64,000 nt of DNA from Haliea alexandrii. GTDB taxonomy: Bacteria; Pseudomonadota; Gammaproteobacteria; Pseudomonadales; Halieaceae. Each line of letters begins with the position of its first letter. Position 1 is the stretch's first letter. The notes under the pieces were generated by a model. The model saw only the letters and a list, made by a program, of their open reading frames with translations, had not been told where the DNA came from and searched no databases. The translations under genes and the position numbers were made by a program. Shown here in pieces: positions 1-8,323 of the stretch. The stretch is taken from positions 1-64,000 of the forward strand of contig NZ_RFLW01000003.1 in assembly GCF_003719295.1 (NCBI RefSeq). Direction: 5' to 3'.

Positions 1-1
1 G

Positions 2-139
2 CTGGCGGGCTATGCAGAGCGCGGGGAGCTGGAACCTTGCATTGATTGGCGGTTTACGCTGGCGGAAGTGCCGAATGCTGTTTGGTACCCGAAGCGGTGG
101 CGGACGCGGGGGAAGGCGCTGGTCAACATACTGCCTTGA
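2..139 (+). CDS. C-terminal end of an MDR-family (zinc/quinone oxidoreductase-like) dehydrogenase, partial
   Basis: An open frame enters from the left edge and stops at 137-139, giving 45 residues. They contain a stretch resembling the C-terminus of medium-chain dehydrogenase/reductases (family pattern: IDRRFPL-EVPEAL-Y-ARGK-V): here CIDWRFTLAEVPNAVWY followed by RTRGKALVNIL. The fold's C-terminal helix and last strand are recognisable, but several normally conserved positions differ, so this may be the tail of a decayed gene. Only the tail is visible, so substrate and cofactor cannot be judged. It is on the opposite strand to the defence island that follows. Confidence 0.45.
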   Translation: MAGYAERGELEPCIDWRFTLAEVPNAVWYPKRWRTRGKALVNILP

Positions 140-147
140 TGCAATGG

Positions 148-238
148 TCAGCCTTGATGCGAAAAGTACGGGGCCTCGAAGACGATGTCGTCAGTGAAGT
201 TCGTTGATGGCGTGGTCGATTTGTTGCTTGGTGGGCAT
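148..238 (-). pseudogene. Short frameshifted remnant, possibly NTF2/SnoaL-like
   Basis: An ATG at 238 is preceded by a GGGAG ribosome binding site and opens MPTKQQIDHAINEL, which stops after 15 residues. One base of frameshift would join it to a second stretch, FTDDIVFEAPYFSHQG, ending at the TGA at 148-150. The combination resembles the start of NTF2-like/SnoaL proteins. It is far shorter than any intact family member. This is weak evidence resting on composition and the good ribosome binding site only. Confidence 0.2.
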
Positions 239-329
239 AAGTTGGCTCCCTGGAATGTGTTTTTATAATTACGTAGTGCTCTGGCTTACTTTACCATCGA
301 GGCGCTTGTGGGGTGCTGCTGCCCATCCA

Positions 330-2024
330 CTACCGCGCAAACCTCCACTCCGCCAACTGCTGATCCGCCTTCAACCGCGCCCGCTGGTGCAGCATGGCCT
401 GGTAGATATCCGCCGGCGCCGGCTGCCCGACCAGAGTCGGCAGGGACACAGCGGCCTCCAGCAGAAAGCGCTCCCGGTGCGGCGACCCCAGCCAGGCCTG
501 CTCCCACCAGTGCAGAATGCGACCGTGGGCCGAGGACAGCGTTTCCGCGGAAGGCAGCTTGTCCCCCTTGGCGAGATTGATGTCGCTGCGGGCGGGCAGG
601 AGGTTCCACAGGTCATTGTTGAACCAGCGCGACCAGGGGAAGCAGTGGTCGATATGCAGCCTGCTGGCATCGCGGACAGGGCGCGCACTCCAGACACAGG
701 GTATGTCCACGCCCTGCTGCCGCAGGTCCAGCATCCGCCCCGCCGCGAGGCTGGTATCGCGCCGCCCCTCCTCCCAGGCGAAGACCTGCTGGTCGCCGGC
801 GCGCGGGTCGTTCACATTCCACTGACTGTGCAGGGCGGCCCATTCCCGCAGGATCGCGGGCTCCAGCCAGCAGGCGTACTGCCCCAGGGTCTGCCAGATG
901 GCAGCGGGGATACGGAACACGCCAAACCGCGCCAGATACTCCGGGGAGATCACCATCGGCTGTGGCCGGAAGCGAAACGTGCGCCGCTCGAACTCGAACA
1001 CCGGCTCGGCGCGGCCGGGCCAGGTGATGTAGCGCGTGGGCATGGTGGTGATATTGGCGCAGGCATCGCGAATGGCCTGGGTGACAATGGCGGCGTGATC
1101 GGCAGCCAGATGGCCACCCACGCGCAAGTCATAGGGGGAGATCTGCGCCAGCTTCCAGAAGGCCTCTTTCGCGAAGCCGTAACCCTGCCCGGACTCCGGC
1201 CGCTCCCGCAGCTGATGGTTGATCAGCAGCGGCTTGTACTGCTTCAGCCAGTACAGCCCGACAATGCCCAGCGGAATGTCCACCCAGTCATCCGAGCGGC
1301 GCATGACCACGCCCGGCGCGCTCTCCGCAATCCGGGTGAGCACCCGCAGCAGCCCCAGCTTGTAGGACGCCGACTTGTTGTCGTTGACGATGATGTGGCG
1401 CAGCAGCGGCAGACTGCCCGTCCCATCATCCGGGATGGTGAACACCACGGTTTCCCACTGAACATGGGCGCGGGTCTGGTCCGGCTGGGTGACGGGATCA
1501 CGCATCACCACCGCGCAGCGCTGAGCAAACACCGCCAGCTCCGCGGCGGACACGGGATGGAAGCCGCGCTCCCGGTTCTCCTGCTCGTTACTGCCGTGGC
1601 GCAGCGTGATCACCAGGGTGCCGCCGGGCTTCAGTAGCTCCGTGAGGATGCGGAAGGCGCGCTCGCGCTGGCCGGGCGGCACGTGCTGCCAGACCGCGCT
1701 CAGCAGCACCAGGTCGAAGCGGTGACCGAGGGCCCGCAGGCGCGAGAGTTCCGGCAGGGAGTCGTCCAGCCAGGTGACGTTGGGGTGGGACTTGGGTATG
1801 GCCAGTTCGCGCATGCCGTGGCTGGGCTCGACGGCGATGACGCCCCAGCCCTTGGCGGCCAGCCAGTTGGCGTCGCGGCCGGAGCCGGCGCCTATGTCAC
1901 AGGCGAAGCCGGGAACGTCCACTATATCGTGTGACAACCAGGAACTGTGTATCGCCTCAGCAGCTTCATCATAGATCGCAGATAATTTTCCAGCATCAAT
2001 ATTATATTGCTTCAAGCTGGCCAT
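330..2024 (-). CDS. Fusion of a SAM-dependent methyltransferase and an HNH endonuclease
   Basis: 564 residues. The first ~190 form a class I SAM methyltransferase: motif I CDIGAGSGRDANWLA near residue 45 and a PGGTLVITLRHG strand near 135. A middle domain of about 230 residues that I do not recognise follows. The C-terminal part carries an HNH nuclease motif: HIDHCFPWSRW, then NDLWNLLPA, then NLAKGDK, as in CRISPR- and R-M-associated HNH proteins. No NPPY/DPPY DNA-adenine methylase motif is visible, so the methylated substrate is unknown. The ATG at 2024 overlaps the TGA of the upstream DUF3883 gene (TGATG), so the two are translationally coupled; a TTG one codon earlier is an alternative start. 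A nucleic-acid defence role is inferred from domains and context. Confidence 0.8.
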   Translation of the reverse strand: MASLKQYNIDAGKLSAIYDEAAEAIHSSWLSHDIVDVPGFACDIGAGSGRDANWLAAKGWGVIAVEPSHGMRELAIPKSHPNVTWLDDSLPELSRLRALGHRFDLVLLSAVWQHVPPGQRERAFRILTELLKPGGTLVITLRHGSNEQENRERGFHPVSAAELAVFAQRCAVVMRDPVTQPDQTRAHVQWETVVFTIPDDGTGSLPLLRHIIVNDNKSASYKLGLLRVLTRIAESAPGVVMRRSDDWVDIPLGIVGLYWLKQYKPLLINHQLRERPESGQGYGFAKEAFWKLAQISPYDLRVGGHLAADHAAIVTQAIRDACANITTMPTRYITWPGRAEPVFEFERRTFRFRPQPMVISPEYLARFGVFRIPAAIWQTLGQYACWLEPAILREWAALHSQWNVNDPRAGDQQVFAWEEGRRDTSLAAGRMLDLRQQGVDIPCVWSARPVRDASRLHIDHCFPWSRWFNNDLWNLLPARSDINLAKGDKLPSAETLSSAHGRILHWWEQAWLGSPHRERFLLEAAVSLPTLVGQPAPADIYQAMLHQRARLKADQQLAEWRFAR

Positions 2025-2863
2025 CAAAACGAAGCACGGAAATTGGTAGGAGTCAGGTTCACCAGACTAGATACATCGCCATCAAGCCGGTAGATACGCG
2101 GAGTATCGGAAAACTGAAAGACACGATACAGGCTGTATTGTGAAGACGATATTTTCGAGAATGACACCTCGTTCTTTGAAATCATAAACGGCTGGTACTT
2201 ACCTGCATTTGTAGTCTTCACCTCGATGAATTTTTCCTGATCGCCACTATCATCGAAAGACCTGATGTCATAGCCTAGACCGTCGCCGACATCCTTGCTA
2301 CTCCATTGAACTTCAGCCGCAAGGTCTTGCTTCCCGATGTTCAAGAATCGCTGCCGTTCTAGCTCAAGAACAAAGGCCTCGCCCAGCTCACCGAGCCTTC
2401 GATTTCGACGCTCCAACTGGGAGAAATCAAGCTTATGGGCGGTAAAACTTGGCGCATTTTCAGCCTGCCTCTGAAATTTTAGAAGATCCCTCTCAGGGGC
2501 GTCATCCCAAACGTTTGCTGTCGGTGTGATCGGAGAGACTGGCAGCCTTGATATGAGGAAATCCTCTGTTGACTGAACCAGTGACTCGTTTGCATTCACA
2601 TACTCCTCAACTACATCAAAGAGCAGCTTCTGATAGTTCCAGGCCGGCCGATAACCCTTTATCGTTAGCCGACCAAGTTGCGACAGTACCGCAGAAATAT
2701 TTTGGTGTTTGAACTCAATAGCACCATGATTGCGACCTTGCAACTGGCTGATGAGCATTCGGCGATGTTCCGACTTCGAATATTTTTCGCCGAGGACGTC
2801 CTTGTGAAGCATGGAAAAGTAGTCGGCGACTATGGCTTTACATTCTCGCCTGCTCCAAGCCAT
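2024..2863 (-). CDS. DUF3883 domain protein (putative PD-(D/E)XK-like nuclease or regulator)
   Basis: 279 residues. The C-terminal ~110 residues match DUF3883: GDGLGYDIRSF, then EKFIEVKTT, then FMISKNEV. The D...E-V-K arrangement is that of restriction-endonuclease-like folds. The N-terminal half is basic and helical (MAWSRRECKAIVADYF), without a motif I can name. The start has a GGAGG ribosome binding site 10 bp upstream. It overlaps the methyltransferase-HNH gene by one base, so the two likely act together. DUF3883 proteins are frequent in defence islands; no specific biochemical role is assigned here. The gene and the one before it (mrr) are visibly more AT-rich than the housekeeping genes further right. 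Confidence 0.75.
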   Translation of the reverse strand: MAWSRRECKAIVADYFSMLHKDVLGEKYSKSEHRRMLISQLQGRNHGAIEFKHQNISAVLSQLGRLTIKGYRPAWNYQKLLFDVVEEYVNANESLVQSTEDFLISRLPVSPITPTANVWDDAPERDLLKFQRQAENAPSFTAHKLDFSQLERRNRRLGELGEAFVLELERQRFLNIGKQDLAAEVQWSSKDVGDGLGYDIRSFDDSGDQEKFIEVKTTNAGKYQPFMISKNEVSFSKISSSQYSLYRVFQFSDTPRIYRLDGDVSSLVNLTPTNFRASF

Positions 2864-2940
2864 CTGTATGTTCCTCCGAAATCAAATTTTAAAATTCGAC
2901 CTTTGCTCTAGACTTTGATCGCTCCACCTTCCTCCCCTTT

Positions 2941-3033
2941 TAACTCCCACGCTCAAGCGCATTTGATGCGATGGCGTTCTTTGCGAAAGCAAAAATGGGC
3001 AGCGGGTCACACCTCGCCTGCAGCGCCTTGTTA
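2941..3033 (-). repeat. attC-like recombination site downstream of mrr
   Basis: Read on the minus strand it starts with TAAC followed by AAGGCGCTGCAGG and ends with GAGCGTGGGAGTTAAAAGG, about 93 bp later. Outer TAAC/GTTA and the next CGCT/AGCG segments are inverted repeats, and the centre can fold around CTTT-GCG-AAAG. The first TAA is the stop codon of mrr, the classic relation between a cassette gene and its attC. R'' matches the RYYYAAC consensus at 5 of 7 positions and R' (GTTAAAA) matches GTTRRRY at 6 of 7. The central pairing is weaker than at the other two sites. Confidence 0.55.
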
Positions 3034-3960
3034 CAATTCAGCTGTAGATGCGTCATTTTCCATCGAGTCCCAGAATTCGCTGTCCAACCTCTTGATTTGT
3101 ATGGTTTGCTCGACCTGCAGACCAACACCATATTCGTAGAGGTAAGCTGCCAGTTGCTGCCCGTCTATCAGGATTAGGGTTGTCGCACCATTCAGACTTT
3201 CGGCATACGAAACCGCACCTTTCGAAAAGCTTGATGTCGTTATGAACACACCCTTGTTCGACTGTGCGACTGCAAGTGCACCAACAAATTTTTGTATCTC
3301 TTCTCGACCTACACTATTGATTTGAGCATATCGTTTTGCTTGGATATGAATGCGCCCGAGTCCGAGCACGTCTTCCTTGATGATTCCGTCAATGCCACCA
3401 TCGTTGGTATACGAGGTAACCAAGCCTGATTGCTTTATTTCCCCGCCGTATCCCATGCCCTGCAGAAGCAAAACCACAAGCTTCTCAAATTCACGCGGGG
3501 TTTTACTCAAAATGGTATCTAGCAGCTCCTGATACCGCGATTCGCGAATCTTCTCAGCTGACGAATAAAGTTCTTCTTGCGGCGTCAAACCTTCAGTTTC
3601 TGTAGATTCCGAGACTGGCTTAGTTGGTTTGTTCTGCTGTTTTTTTGCAAACTCCACAGCAATAAAGCCATTGATCTCATGGGGAACAGTCAGTTTGGCT
3701 GAACCAAGGGAACTAATCTCATAGATTCCGCGTTTAGGCTTTTTGAGCAATCCTGCCATGTTCATGTAGCTCAACGCCCAACTGATGCGATCATAAAAAA
3801 TCTTGCCGTTACCCGATTCGTACTCCGTGTGAACTTCTTCATCAGTGAGTCCGAAGTGCTCCGCCAAAGGTGACTCAAACTCTGAAAGTTTGAGCTGACC
3901 ACGCTTTGCGAGGAGCTGGAGCGCTGGCACCCTGATTTCGTCGTGCTTGGGGATAGTCAT
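3031..3960 (-). CDS. mrr: Mrr-family type IV restriction endonuclease
   Basis: 309 residues from the ATG at 3960, which has an AGAGGAAA ribosome binding site; a longer frame to 4050 would run through the attC-like site and is rejected. The N-terminal ~90 residues (IRVPALQLLAKRG to KPKRGIYEIS) are the winged-helix Mrr_N domain. The C-terminal part is the Mrr catalytic domain: GYGGEIKQSG, then the nuclease core TNDGGIDGIIKEDVLG with HIQAKRY, giving the D...Q-x-K signature. Mrr enzymes cut DNA carrying foreign methylation. The gene is alone between two attC-like sites, with its TAA stop inside the downstream one, so it looks like a single-gene cassette. Confidence 0.9.
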   Translation of the reverse strand: MTIPKHDEIRVPALQLLAKRGQLKLSEFESPLAEHFGLTDEEVHTEYESGNGKIFYDRISWALSYMNMAGLLKKPKRGIYEISSLGSAKLTVPHEINGFIAVEFAKKQQNKPTKPVSESTETEGLTPQEELYSSAEKIRESRYQELLDTILSKTPREFEKLVVLLLQGMGYGGEIKQSGLVTSYTNDGGIDGIIKEDVLGLGRIHIQAKRYAQINSVGREEIQKFVGALAVAQSNKGVFITTSSFSKGAVSYAESLNGATTLILIDGQQLAAYLYEYGVGLQVEQTIQIKRLDSEFWDSMENDASTAEL

Positions 3961-3971
3961 GGTTTTTCCTC

Positions 3972-4043
3972 TAACGCCGTGCTCACCGGTAAATTGCGAG
4001 CACAGCGAGTAATTTATCCGCGTGCAGCACTTTGTTATATGCC
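3972..4043 (-). repeat. attC-like recombination site between kwaB and mrr
   Basis: On the minus strand it begins GGCATATAACAAAGTGCT and ends GTGAGCACGGCGTTAGAGG. Three nested stems are visible: TAAC/GTTA at the ends, AGCAC/GTGCT inside, and an inner stem of eight pairs (GGATAAATT against AATTTACC) with one extrahelical base. Unpaired spacers separate the boxes. This layout, including the single unpaired base and a length near 70 bp, is that of integron attC sites. R'' and R' each match consensus at 6 of 7 positions. It begins 15 bp after the kwaB stop and ends 12 bp before the mrr start. Confidence 0.7.
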
Positions 4044-4057
4044 TTTTCATCAGTGGC

Positions 4058-4963
4058 TCAAAGGTACTGTTTGGAATTAGTCAGGCACTTTCTTTTTGTC
4101 AGTGGTGCGGTGACGTAGTCTTCGTCCAGAAAGCGGATAAGTTCTTTCAGTTGCTTTTTGTCTTCCGGGATAACCAGCTTGCCGTCTTCGTTCACTGCGA
4201 TGTTGATATGGTGCTCTTCGGGTAATTCGGCGTTGAAGTTGTTGGCGACGATTTGAATGTCGGTGACGGCGATGTCTTTCAGCACCTCATTTTTCTGAAG
4301 TAGCGCAATTTTCTTGCGAATAATGGAATCCGCTTGATCCTTGAATCCGGCTTCATCTTCAAAGGCAAACAGGTCGCTGGCGGCGAAGGCGTCGAGGTCG
4401 GTATCGGTGGCTTCGCGGTAGTAGTCGGCCAGATCCAGAAAGCGCTTGGTGTTGTGATAGGAGCTGAAATGCAGGGTGCCGTTTTGGTAATGGGCGGTAA
4501 GTTTGTCTTGCAGCATCAGCCCCGGCTCTTCCAGTTTCTTGTAGGTATCGCCGCTGCCTATCAGGGTATAACCGCGCTTGAGCAACTTACCGGCATCGAA
4601 AACCTGAAAATTGACTGCTTTATTCGCGGCTGACCAGATGCCGCTAAACAATGCCTTGATGCGCTGCGTTTCGGTATTGAGGTCCAGCACCTGACAGGTG
4701 AGCGGGTTACTGATGGCATGGCCGATAACGGGCGGCAGCGGGTACTCGGCAATGGTAAAGATTTCACCTTCATCGACGTTGTAGCTGCCGGTGAATGACA
4801 TGGCTTGTTTGTCGCCCAGTAACGCGGTTTGCTGTTCGGTAAACAGTTGTGCCAGTTCGGTGTTGAGCGCGGCGGTTAATGGTATGCGGCGGATGGACGC
4901 GTCGTCGTTATCGACCAGGGCAAACAGATTGGCTGGGGTGTTGTTATTGGGCATGGTTGGCAT
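4058..4963 (-). CDS. kwaB: KwaB, DUF4868 effector protein of a Kiwa anti-phage system
   Basis: 301 residues, soluble. The family match is clearest in the second half: SSYHNTKRFLDLADYYREAT, then AFEDEAGFKDQADSIIRKKI, and the C-terminal LKELIRFLDEDYVTAPL...CLTNSKQYL, the hallmark tail of DUF4868. Known KwaB proteins are about 315 residues and work with the membrane protein KwaA against phage. The start overlaps the end of kwaA by 20 bases, supporting one transcript; a second ATG three codons in is an alternative start. An attC-like site follows almost immediately. Confidence 0.82.
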   Translation of the reverse strand: MPTMPNNNTPANLFALVDNDDASIRRIPLTAALNTELAQLFTEQQTALLGDKQAMSFTGSYNVDEGEIFTIAEYPLPPVIGHAISNPLTCQVLDLNTETQRIKALFSGIWSAANKAVNFQVFDAGKLLKRGYTLIGSGDTYKKLEEPGLMLQDKLTAHYQNGTLHFSSYHNTKRFLDLADYYREATDTDLDAFAASDLFAFEDEAGFKDQADSIIRKKIALLQKNEVLKDIAVTDIQIVANNFNAELPEEHHINIAVNEDGKLVIPEDKKQLKELIRFLDEDYVTAPLTKRKCLTNSKQYL

Positions 4964-5513
4964 CCAAAATCATGTATTCGGTTAGTTGTACCACCTGCGA
5001 GACGGCTTGGCAGTCGGTGATGTTCTGGCGGGTGATGAGCACATAGGTGATGTCGCCCTCGATGGTCACTTCAAAAAAGTGATAGCCGAAAAAACCCAGC
5101 AAGGGGTTGAAGTGATAGGCGTGGGAGTTGTAAACGATAAAGAAGAAAATGACCGCCACAAAAACCAGTACCGGCAGACTGATGGTGCTCTGGCTCTGGT
5201 TGATCAGTGGCAGCAGGTAAACCAGCAGAAAGCCGACGATCTCCTTGTCCACGGTTTTCACGGCCTTGATTTTGACTGGCAAGGGCTCCAATCCGTGGCG
5301 CGAGGCCGACAGCCGCACCAGCCCAAAACAAAGCCCGCTTAATAGCAGCGCCGCCAACAGATAACCACTGCCTGCCTGCCAGTGGGCGGCGAGATTGTCC
5401 ACGAATGGCCGGCTGCTTTGCCAAACGCTGCTGATCTCGACAAACCACAGGGTCAGGCAGATGGGTGCCAGTGCAGTGGAGACCAGCGCCAATTTGGCGA
5501 GTTTGTTAAGCAT
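4944..5513 (-). CDS. kwaA: KwaA, membrane component of a Kiwa anti-phage system
   Basis: 189 residues with four predicted membrane segments: about residues 10-28, 48-66, 92-108 and 112-132 (the last containing LVFVAVIFFFIVY). A soluble C-terminal part of about 55 residues follows. Size, four-helix topology and direct overlap with a DUF4868 gene identify it as the Kiwa membrane partner, thought to sense phage at the inner membrane. Its ATG lies inside the 3' end of hsdS (8-base overlap), which ties Kiwa to the type I restriction operon. Identification rests on topology and partner more than on a strong sequence motif. Confidence 0.72.
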   Translation of the reverse strand: MLNKLAKLALVSTALAPICLTLWFVEISSVWQSSRPFVDNLAAHWQAGSGYLLAALLLSGLCFGLVRLSASRHGLEPLPVKIKAVKTVDKEIVGFLLVYLLPLINQSQSTISLPVLVFVAVIFFFIVYNSHAYHFNPLLGFFGYHFFEVTIEGDITYVLITRQNITDCQAVSQVVQLTEYMILDANHAQ

Positions 5514-6870
5514 GGGCGGTAGCCTTGGGCGCGGTGGCTGCGGGTTCGGCGGCGCTGTTGTGGCTGAAGGCTTCTTTTAACACCGCCTGCATCAGTTGCT
5601 CGGCGTGGCTCTGGTTTTCGGTGATTTGGGTTTCCAGTTGGTCGCAGAGGTCGAGCAGGTTTTCAACCTTGGTCACGATGGCTTCTTGCTCAAGCAATGG
5701 GGGTAGAGCTAAAACCAGATTATTTAGTGTTGGTAGCTTAATGTTCGGCTGTCCAGCCATTTGATAGGACAAGCTCAGAACGTATGGCCGGAAATATTTT
5801 AGAAGAAGAAGAATGTAATCCTGTGATGTTGTTTTGTTGGGCTGGACGCCGACCATGCTATCGGGGAAACACATATCTTTACCAAGAACGCCAAGATTGC
5901 CAATTGTTCCTCCAACAATTGCGACCATGATTGTGCCCATTAAGAATAGCTTCGATGCTTTAAAACCTTTCTCGTTAAGCGTTTGTTTATAGTCGGTGAC
6001 AATAGTCCCAATGCTATCCAGACTGCCGATCTGAATAAACGGATACTCTCCACCAAAACAGGTAGGATCATTACGGGGCCTGATCGAAAAACGCCCTCGT
6101 TCGAAGCGCGCATATTCACCAAGACGACACCACTCCCACCCCAGCGGCAATTGAAACGGTTTTTCCTCGGCCGTAATGGACGGCAGGTTTTTTTGAGCTT
6201 TGATTTTCTTGTCTTTGACCAGTTGCGCTTTTTCGGCGGCGATGCGATTGAGCAGTTCGCTGGCCGGTTCCAAATCGGGTTTTTTTGCTCGCCAATCGGC
6301 GGTGAGTTTGCCTTCGATGGCTTCCTGCAAGATCTGCTGGCGCAGTTTTTTCAGCAGGGTTTTTTGGTGGGTGAGTTCGGATAAAAGCTGTTTTTGCGAA
6401 ACCTTATAAAACTCAACCTGATCCAGTATTTTTCTTTGCTTTTTAATAGAAGGAAGTGGCATTTCAAGGCTCAGAAATTTGGTTGGGCTGATTCTTTGCG
6501 AGCCAACACCCGATGCTAACTTTGAAAGCTCCAAATAATAACCACCTTGTTTTAAGAACAGGTCTATCCATTCGGGCAAACAGTTTTCATCAACATCAAA
6601 AGAAGGAATATCCGAACTGGATTGATAACCATCCAGCTCTGGCGGGATCACACCAAACGCGCCTTTATGTAAATTTTGTCGGCCATACACAAACTGGCCA
6701 GCTCGACGAACATAATATTTCGTCGCTCCTGCCTTGTCGTTCATCTCAGGACGTTTCTCGACACCTTTGGCATGCAAACGCACACGAATTCGCGTTGAGG
6801 TATCAGCGGTTGATGCCTCAACCTTACTTTCAGAGAGCACCTGATTGAGTTTTACGATAGGGAACACCAC
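5506..6870 (-). CDS. hsdS: HsdS, type I restriction-modification specificity subunit
   Basis: 454 residues. Two target-recognition domains (about 1-135 and 235-400) are each followed by a conserved helical spacer: LLKKLRQQILQEAIEGKLTA near 175, and the C-terminal helix with VENLLDLCDQLETQI near 415. FQLPLGWEWCRLGEY marks the start of the second domain. The protein sets the sequence recognised by the HsdM/HsdR complex. It starts with GTG, and TAGTG overlaps the stop of hsdM. The end overlaps kwaA. The recognition domains are AT-richer than hsdM, as is common for these variable regions. Confidence 0.92.
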   Translation of the reverse strand: MVFPIVKLNQVLSESKVEASTADTSTRIRVRLHAKGVEKRPEMNDKAGATKYYVRRAGQFVYGRQNLHKGAFGVIPPELDGYQSSSDIPSFDVDENCLPEWIDLFLKQGGYYLELSKLASGVGSQRISPTKFLSLEMPLPSIKKQRKILDQVEFYKVSQKQLLSELTHQKTLLKKLRQQILQEAIEGKLTADWRAKKPDLEPASELLNRIAAEKAQLVKDKKIKAQKNLPSITAEEKPFQLPLGWEWCRLGEYARFERGRFSIRPRNDPTCFGGEYPFIQIGSLDSIGTIVTDYKQTLNEKGFKASKLFLMGTIMVAIVGGTIGNLGVLGKDMCFPDSMVGVQPNKTTSQDYILLLLKYFRPYVLSLSYQMAGQPNIKLPTLNNLVLALPPLLEQEAIVTKVENLLDLCDQLETQITENQSHAEQLMQAVLKEAFSHNSAAEPAATAPKATAHA

Positions 6871-8294
6871 TACACCAACTCCTTCCGCAATTGCTCCAGT
6901 AGCTGATCGCCCTTGGCAAAGCTCTGGTGCAGCAGGTCGAGCAGTTCGGTGCTGCTGTGCTGTTTTTCTTCTTCGGCGCGGTGCGGGTTTTTGATATCGA
7001 GGTTATAACCATTGGCCTTGATGATGTCGAACTCCACCTGCCAGGCTTGGTCGCTTTCCTCTCTGTTTGCACACCAGCTTTTCAGGGGCTCGAATTCGGC
7101 CAGTTGAATGGTCTTGGTTTTGGAGTAGGCCTTGTAGCCTTCCGGCAGTTTGTGTTCGTAGTACCAGATATTTTTGGTCGGCTCGCCTTTGGTGAAGAAC
7201 AGCAGGTTGGTGGCCACCGAGGCATAGGGCTGAAACACGGAGTTGGGCAGGCGCACGATGGTGTGCAGGTTGCAGTCTTCCAGCAGTTTCTGGCGGATGC
7301 GTTGTTTGACGCCGTCGCCGGTGAGCGAGCCATCGGGTAGTACAATCGCCGCTCGGCCGCCGTCCTTGAGCAAGTGGATCATCAGGATCAGGAACAGATC
7401 GGCCGATTCCTTGGTGCGGTAGGTTTGTGGAAAGTTGTTTTCGTTGTTGTTGGACACCACGCCACCAAAAGGCGGGTTGGCGATAATGACATCCACCCGG
7501 TCTTTGCGGGTATATTCGCTCAAGGGGCGTTGCAGCGAGTCGCCGAACTGAATGTCGGGGGTGGTGATGTCGTGCAGCACCAGATTGGTGTTGGCCAACA
7601 TATAGGGCAGCGGTTTGTATTCCCAGCCGCGCACATTTTTGGCAATAGCCTCGCGTTGTTGCACGCTGCTGGCGCTGGCTTTGAGGTGTTCGATAACGGA
7701 GGTTAAGAAGCCGCCGGTGCCGCAAGCCGGGTCGAGCACAGTTTCGCCGTGCTCGGGGTTGACCATTTCGGTCATGAATTGGGTGATGGCGCGTGGGGTG
7801 TAGAACTCGCCCAGGGTGCCGGCGCTTTGCAGTTCGCTCAGAAAGGTTTCATAAATCTGGCCGAACAGGTGCAGGTCTTTGCTGTTGTTGAAGTCGATCT
7901 CGTTGAGCTTGTTGATCACCTGGCGCAGGTGAATGCCGGACTTCATGTAGTTGTAGTTATTGGCAAACACCTCATGCACCAGCACGGCACGGCGCTTGGC
8001 AGTGGACAGATCAATCTCGGAGAGAGTCGGGAACAGTTTGCGATCGACAAACTGCAACAGCTCGTCGCCAGTCATGCCTTCGTCATCACCGGCCCATTCG
8101 TCCCAATGCAGTTCAGCGGGGATAGGCGAGGTGTAGTTATCGTCCATCAGCTCCAGCTCTTTGTCCTTGTCGCTGAAGATTTTTAGAAACAACATCCAGC
8201 CCAGTTGCAGAATGCGCAGCTCGTCGCTGCCGGTGCCGGTGTCCTGGCGCATGATGTTGCGGGCGGATTTTACGATGCCTGATATGTTTGCCAT
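6870..8294 (-). CDS. hsdM: HsdM, type I restriction-modification DNA adenine methyltransferase
   Basis: 474 residues. An N-terminal helical HsdM_N domain (to about 125) precedes an N6-adenine methylase domain with SAM motif I DPACGTGGFLTS near 190 and catalytic motif IV IANPPFGG near 270. With HsdS it methylates host sites; with HsdR added it restricts unmodified DNA. It lies 29 bp after hsdR and overlaps hsdS by three bases, so hsdR-hsdM-hsdS is one transcription unit. The length is normal for the family. Confidence 0.95.
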   Translation of the reverse strand: MANISGIVKSARNIMRQDTGTGSDELRILQLGWMLFLKIFSDKDKELELMDDNYTSPIPAELHWDEWAGDDEGMTGDELLQFVDRKLFPTLSEIDLSTAKRRAVLVHEVFANNYNYMKSGIHLRQVINKLNEIDFNNSKDLHLFGQIYETFLSELQSAGTLGEFYTPRAITQFMTEMVNPEHGETVLDPACGTGGFLTSVIEHLKASASSVQQREAIAKNVRGWEYKPLPYMLANTNLVLHDITTPDIQFGDSLQRPLSEYTRKDRVDVIIANPPFGGVVSNNNENNFPQTYRTKESADLFLILMIHLLKDGGRAAIVLPDGSLTGDGVKQRIRQKLLEDCNLHTIVRLPNSVFQPYASVATNLLFFTKGEPTKNIWYYEHKLPEGYKAYSKTKTIQLAEFEPLKSWCANREESDQAWQVEFDIIKANGYNLDIKNPHRAEEEKQHSSTELLDLLHQSFAKGDQLLEQLRKELV

Positions 8295-8323
8295 ATTTGC
8301 TTACTGCTCTCTTATGTTTGTTA

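Noticed and set aside
204-1637. Long plus-strand open frame of 477 codons
   Set aside because: It is antisense to the methyltransferase-HNH gene, rich in Pro, Arg and Gln, and has no recognisable motif.
3961-4050. N-terminal extension of mrr to an ATG at 4050
   Set aside because: The extra 30 residues are encoded by the attC-like palindrome, and the ATG at 3960 has a clear ribosome binding site and begins the Mrr_N domain.
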